A DNA stretch of 7,980 nt. Origin: Deltaproteobacteria bacterium (GTDB lineage: Bacteria > Desulfobacterota > Syntrophobacteria > BM002). A program made the position numbers and the translations under genes. The DNA lies in contig CP070843.1 in the NCBI GenBank assembly GCA_020350905.1, positions 3,051,983 through 3,059,962 of the forward strand, given 5' to 3'. The notes under the pieces are model-generated. The model did not search any database. It saw only the letters and a list, made by a program, of their open reading frames with translations, and had not been told where the DNA came from. The first letter of the stretch is position 1; every line of letters begins with the position of its first letter. Shown one piece after another: positions 6,459 to 7,980 of this stretch.

Positions 6459-7658
6459 TTATTTGTCATTTCTTTTTTTCTTTTTTAGTTCCTCTTTCCC
6501 GATAATGGTCTCGATCCTGAATAATATTCCCGGAGTAAAGTCCCAGCCCTCACTTTCAGGAAAAGAGACCTGGGGAGCTATCTCAAAAAACAGCCATCTG
6601 CGCCAAATATTTTGACGATAGGTTACCGAGAAAATGATATTGTCCAGCTGGTGATCGTTAGTGCTTCTGAACTTGCTTCTATATTCGTATTTTAAGCTAC
6701 GCTTGCGCGCGAGTCTTTGAAAGACGGCGAATATCACATCATAATCATAGCGGTCTTTATCCTCATCCCAAGTTCCTTTAGCACTTTGTCGATAGAAAAA
6801 ATTTTCAGTTATGGGCCTTTCAAAATCAAGAGTGGTGTCTATTCTGAAGCCGGTATCAGTGTACCATCTGAAAGAGTTGGTGAGGCGCGTGCCCCAGATC
6901 TCACCCTGCGAATAAGCCCTCCACCGAGGTCCTACCCAGAAGGCAGGAGTTATATTTTTGAACCTCAAGCCGGCCCTCAGGCTCAAATTATGCTCTGTGG
7001 TTTCTACCGGTGCGTAAGCCAGTGCTACTTCTACATTATCCTCCTCTCCTTCTTCTCCTAACCCGGCACCGGTCTCGTCAGTCTCCTCTTCGTCCGGCTT
7101 GCCGGAGACCAGCAGTTTCAATCTTTTGTTGATTCTCGGAAGGGCAAGGTTCAAGTTGAACCTGAATTTTAATTTCGGGTCTTCGCCCTTTTCTAAGAAA
7201 TAGTCGACTCGTAGCTTAATCCTGGTCGTATTTACCTCATCTGCGAAGCGCTCATCATCATAGAAGCCATCCACCTTATCGGCCGCAGCGGAAACATAGC
7301 CGGATAACGCCCCATGGATCCTGTCTACTATGTTTTCCTCTATCTGTTCTTCCTCTTCCACCTCTTCATCTGGCATCTCTTGGGGCTGAGCAACCTCCTC
7401 CTCTTCCCCTGATTCATCCTCGAGTTCTTTCGGCGTCGCACTTTCCCCCTCTTCTTTTACCGCACCCTCCTCCCCTGCCAAGGTCTCGGATTGGGCCCAG
7501 GTTAAAGGAGCGAGGATTTGGGGGGCGAGGAGCGATTCGACAACTGTTGAAGTTACCCAGAAGAAAAGGGCCACAGCAAGGATCAAAGCGACACGTTTTG
7601 CCCCTGTGGCAGCAAAAGAAAACAGTGCACCCATCCAAAAGGAAGTTGGCTTAAACAT
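6459..7658 (-). CDS. Outer-membrane barrel-like protein with Glu-rich N-terminal segment
   Basis: The 399-residue product has a hydrophobic export segment (about 22-40, preceded by Lys-Arg) and a possible cleavage after TWAQ near 56. A strongly acidic stretch (about 63-109, runs of Glu) follows, and then a region of alternating strands with many aromatic and charged residues (about 141-386), for example TRIKLRVDYFLEKG, LKFRFNLNLALPRINKRLKLL and HNLSLRAGLRFKN, as in outer-membrane barrels. A second acidic patch (188-209) looks like an extracellular loop or linker. The C-terminus is Lys-rich (KEELKKKKRNDK) rather than ending in an aromatic. I do not recognise a named family. The ATG at 7658 lacks a clear ribosome binding site and an in-frame stop precedes it; a later start is possible (Met9 at 7634, or beyond). 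It is first in the trio with the lipoprotein and DUF2860 genes. Confidence 0.72.
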   Translation of the reverse strand: MFKPTSFWMGALFSFAATGAKRVALILAVALFFWVTSTVVESLLAPQILAPLTWAQSETLAGEEGAVKEEGESATPKELEDESGEEEEVAQPQEMPDEEVEEEEQIEENIVDRIHGALSGYVSAAADKVDGFYDDERFADEVNTTRIKLRVDYFLEKGEDPKLKFRFNLNLALPRINKRLKLLVSGKPDEEETDETGAGLGEEGEEDNVEVALAYAPVETTEHNLSLRAGLRFKNITPAFWVGPRWRAYSQGEIWGTRLTNSFRWYTDTGFRIDTTLDFERPITENFFYRQSAKGTWDEDKDRYDYDVIFAVFQRLARKRSLKYEYRSKFRSTNDHQLDNIIFSVTYRQNIWRRWLFFEIAPQVSFPESEGWDFTPGILFRIETIIGKEELKKKKRNDK

Positions 7659-7681
7659 TAGAAGAGTTGGCTGGTTGGGGT

Positions 7682-7701
7682 AAAAATGATAGCGGGACTA
7701 T
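7682..7701 (-). terminator. Weak terminator-like hairpin after the HTH gene
   Basis: On the minus strand ATAG and CTAT (4 bases each, 5-base loop) are followed by ATTTTTA. The stem is short and AT-rich, so termination would be inefficient at best. It sits between the HTH-protein stop (7750) and the barrel-protein start (7658), which otherwise leaves the relation between the two genes open. Confidence 0.2.
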
Positions 7702-7749
7702 TGGCTTGAGAGATGTTGTTATCACACTGGAGGCTTCCAAGCAAGTAGA

Positions 7750-7980
7750 TCAATAGGCGATGTTCTTGATATAGCCGTCAACTACCTGCTTAGGGTCGAG
7801 CTGGAGCGCTTCGGCGTAGGACTTGAGAAAGCTTATCAGATAAATCTTAGGCGGAAAATTGACCACATCATCTTTCTCGATGGCGACCAGGGTGGTGGGA
7901 CTGATCTTGGTGGCTTGAAAAATCTCTTCTAACTCTATTCCCTGTGATTCACGTAAGTTTATTAGATCTTTTCCGGAAAT
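7750..7980 (-). CDS. C-terminal part of a protein ending in a RodZ-type helix-turn-helix domain (HTH_25-like)
   Basis: The last 76 codons of a gene enter from the right edge and end at TGA (7752-7750). The translation starts ISGKDLINLRESQGIELEEI, continues through ISPTTLVAIEKDDVVNFPPK and IYLISFLKSYAEALQLDP, and ends VVDGYIKNIAY. This matches the cytoskeletal-type HTH (HTH_25) seen at the N-terminus of RodZ, with its characteristic 'YLRGFL-K-YA-ALGLDP' helix. Here the domain is at the C-terminus, ending only about 12 residues after it, so this is not a normal RodZ, where a membrane segment and periplasmic domain follow. In deltaproteobacteria such a domain is sometimes joined to other modules such as a J domain; the N-terminal part is not visible, so the role is open. 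Confidence 0.7.
   Translation of the reverse strand: MSGKDLINLRESQGIELEEIFQATKISPTTLVAIEKDDVVNFPPKIYLISFLKSYAEALQLDPKQVVDGYIKNIAY

Overview
The window looks like chromosomal DNA from a Gram-negative bacterium of the Desulfobacterota / deltaproteobacterial type. This is inferred from the gene order (CTP synthase, KDO-8-phosphate synthase, LptC, LptA, all on the minus strand), from a class II (metal-type) KdsA, from an AcuB-like CBS-ACT protein, and from a lipoprotein plus two outer-membrane barrel proteins. No rRNA, tRNA or CRISPR array was seen.

Layout from left to right. Positions 1-3516 hold a minus-strand lipopolysaccharide block, read from high to low coordinates: pyrG (CTP synthase, start reassigned to a TTG at 3516), kdsA, a 291-base AT-rich gap, lptC, and the first 19 codons of a GTG-started lptA running off the left edge. 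The genes fit one pathway: PyrG makes CTP, CTP activates KDO as CMP-KDO, KdsA makes the KDO precursor, and LptC/LptA carry finished LPS across the periplasm. kdsD and kdsC, often found between kdsA and lptC in such clusters, are absent here. A strong sigma70-type promoter with an extended -10 lies just upstream of pyrG.

Positions 3517-3908 form a divergent control region. On the plus strand it holds a plausible promoter, a six-codon leader ORF with its own ribosome binding site, and a bulged hairpin, upstream of a CBS-CBS-ACT protein gene (3909-4514). The stop codon of that gene lies inside the left end of a 188-base element (4510-4697). The element has perfect 23-base terminal inverted repeats and a largely self-complementary interior, and resembles a MITE-like or other non-autonomous palindromic mobile element.

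Positions 4773-7658 hold three closely spaced minus-strand envelope genes, in transcription order: a barrel-type outer-membrane protein with a Glu-rich segment, a small lipoprotein with a TTG start, and a DUF2860-family outer-membrane protein. They look like one operon for a surface assembly of unknown function. At the right edge (7750-7980) is the 3' end of a gene whose product ends in a RodZ-type helix-turn-helix domain.

The most notable items are the palindromic element at the 3' end of the CBS-ACT gene, the barrel-lipoprotein-DUF2860 trio, the hairpin abutting the pyrG ribosome binding site, and the missing kdsD/kdsC with an AT-rich gap in their place. No clearly new biological system can be demonstrated from sequence alone.
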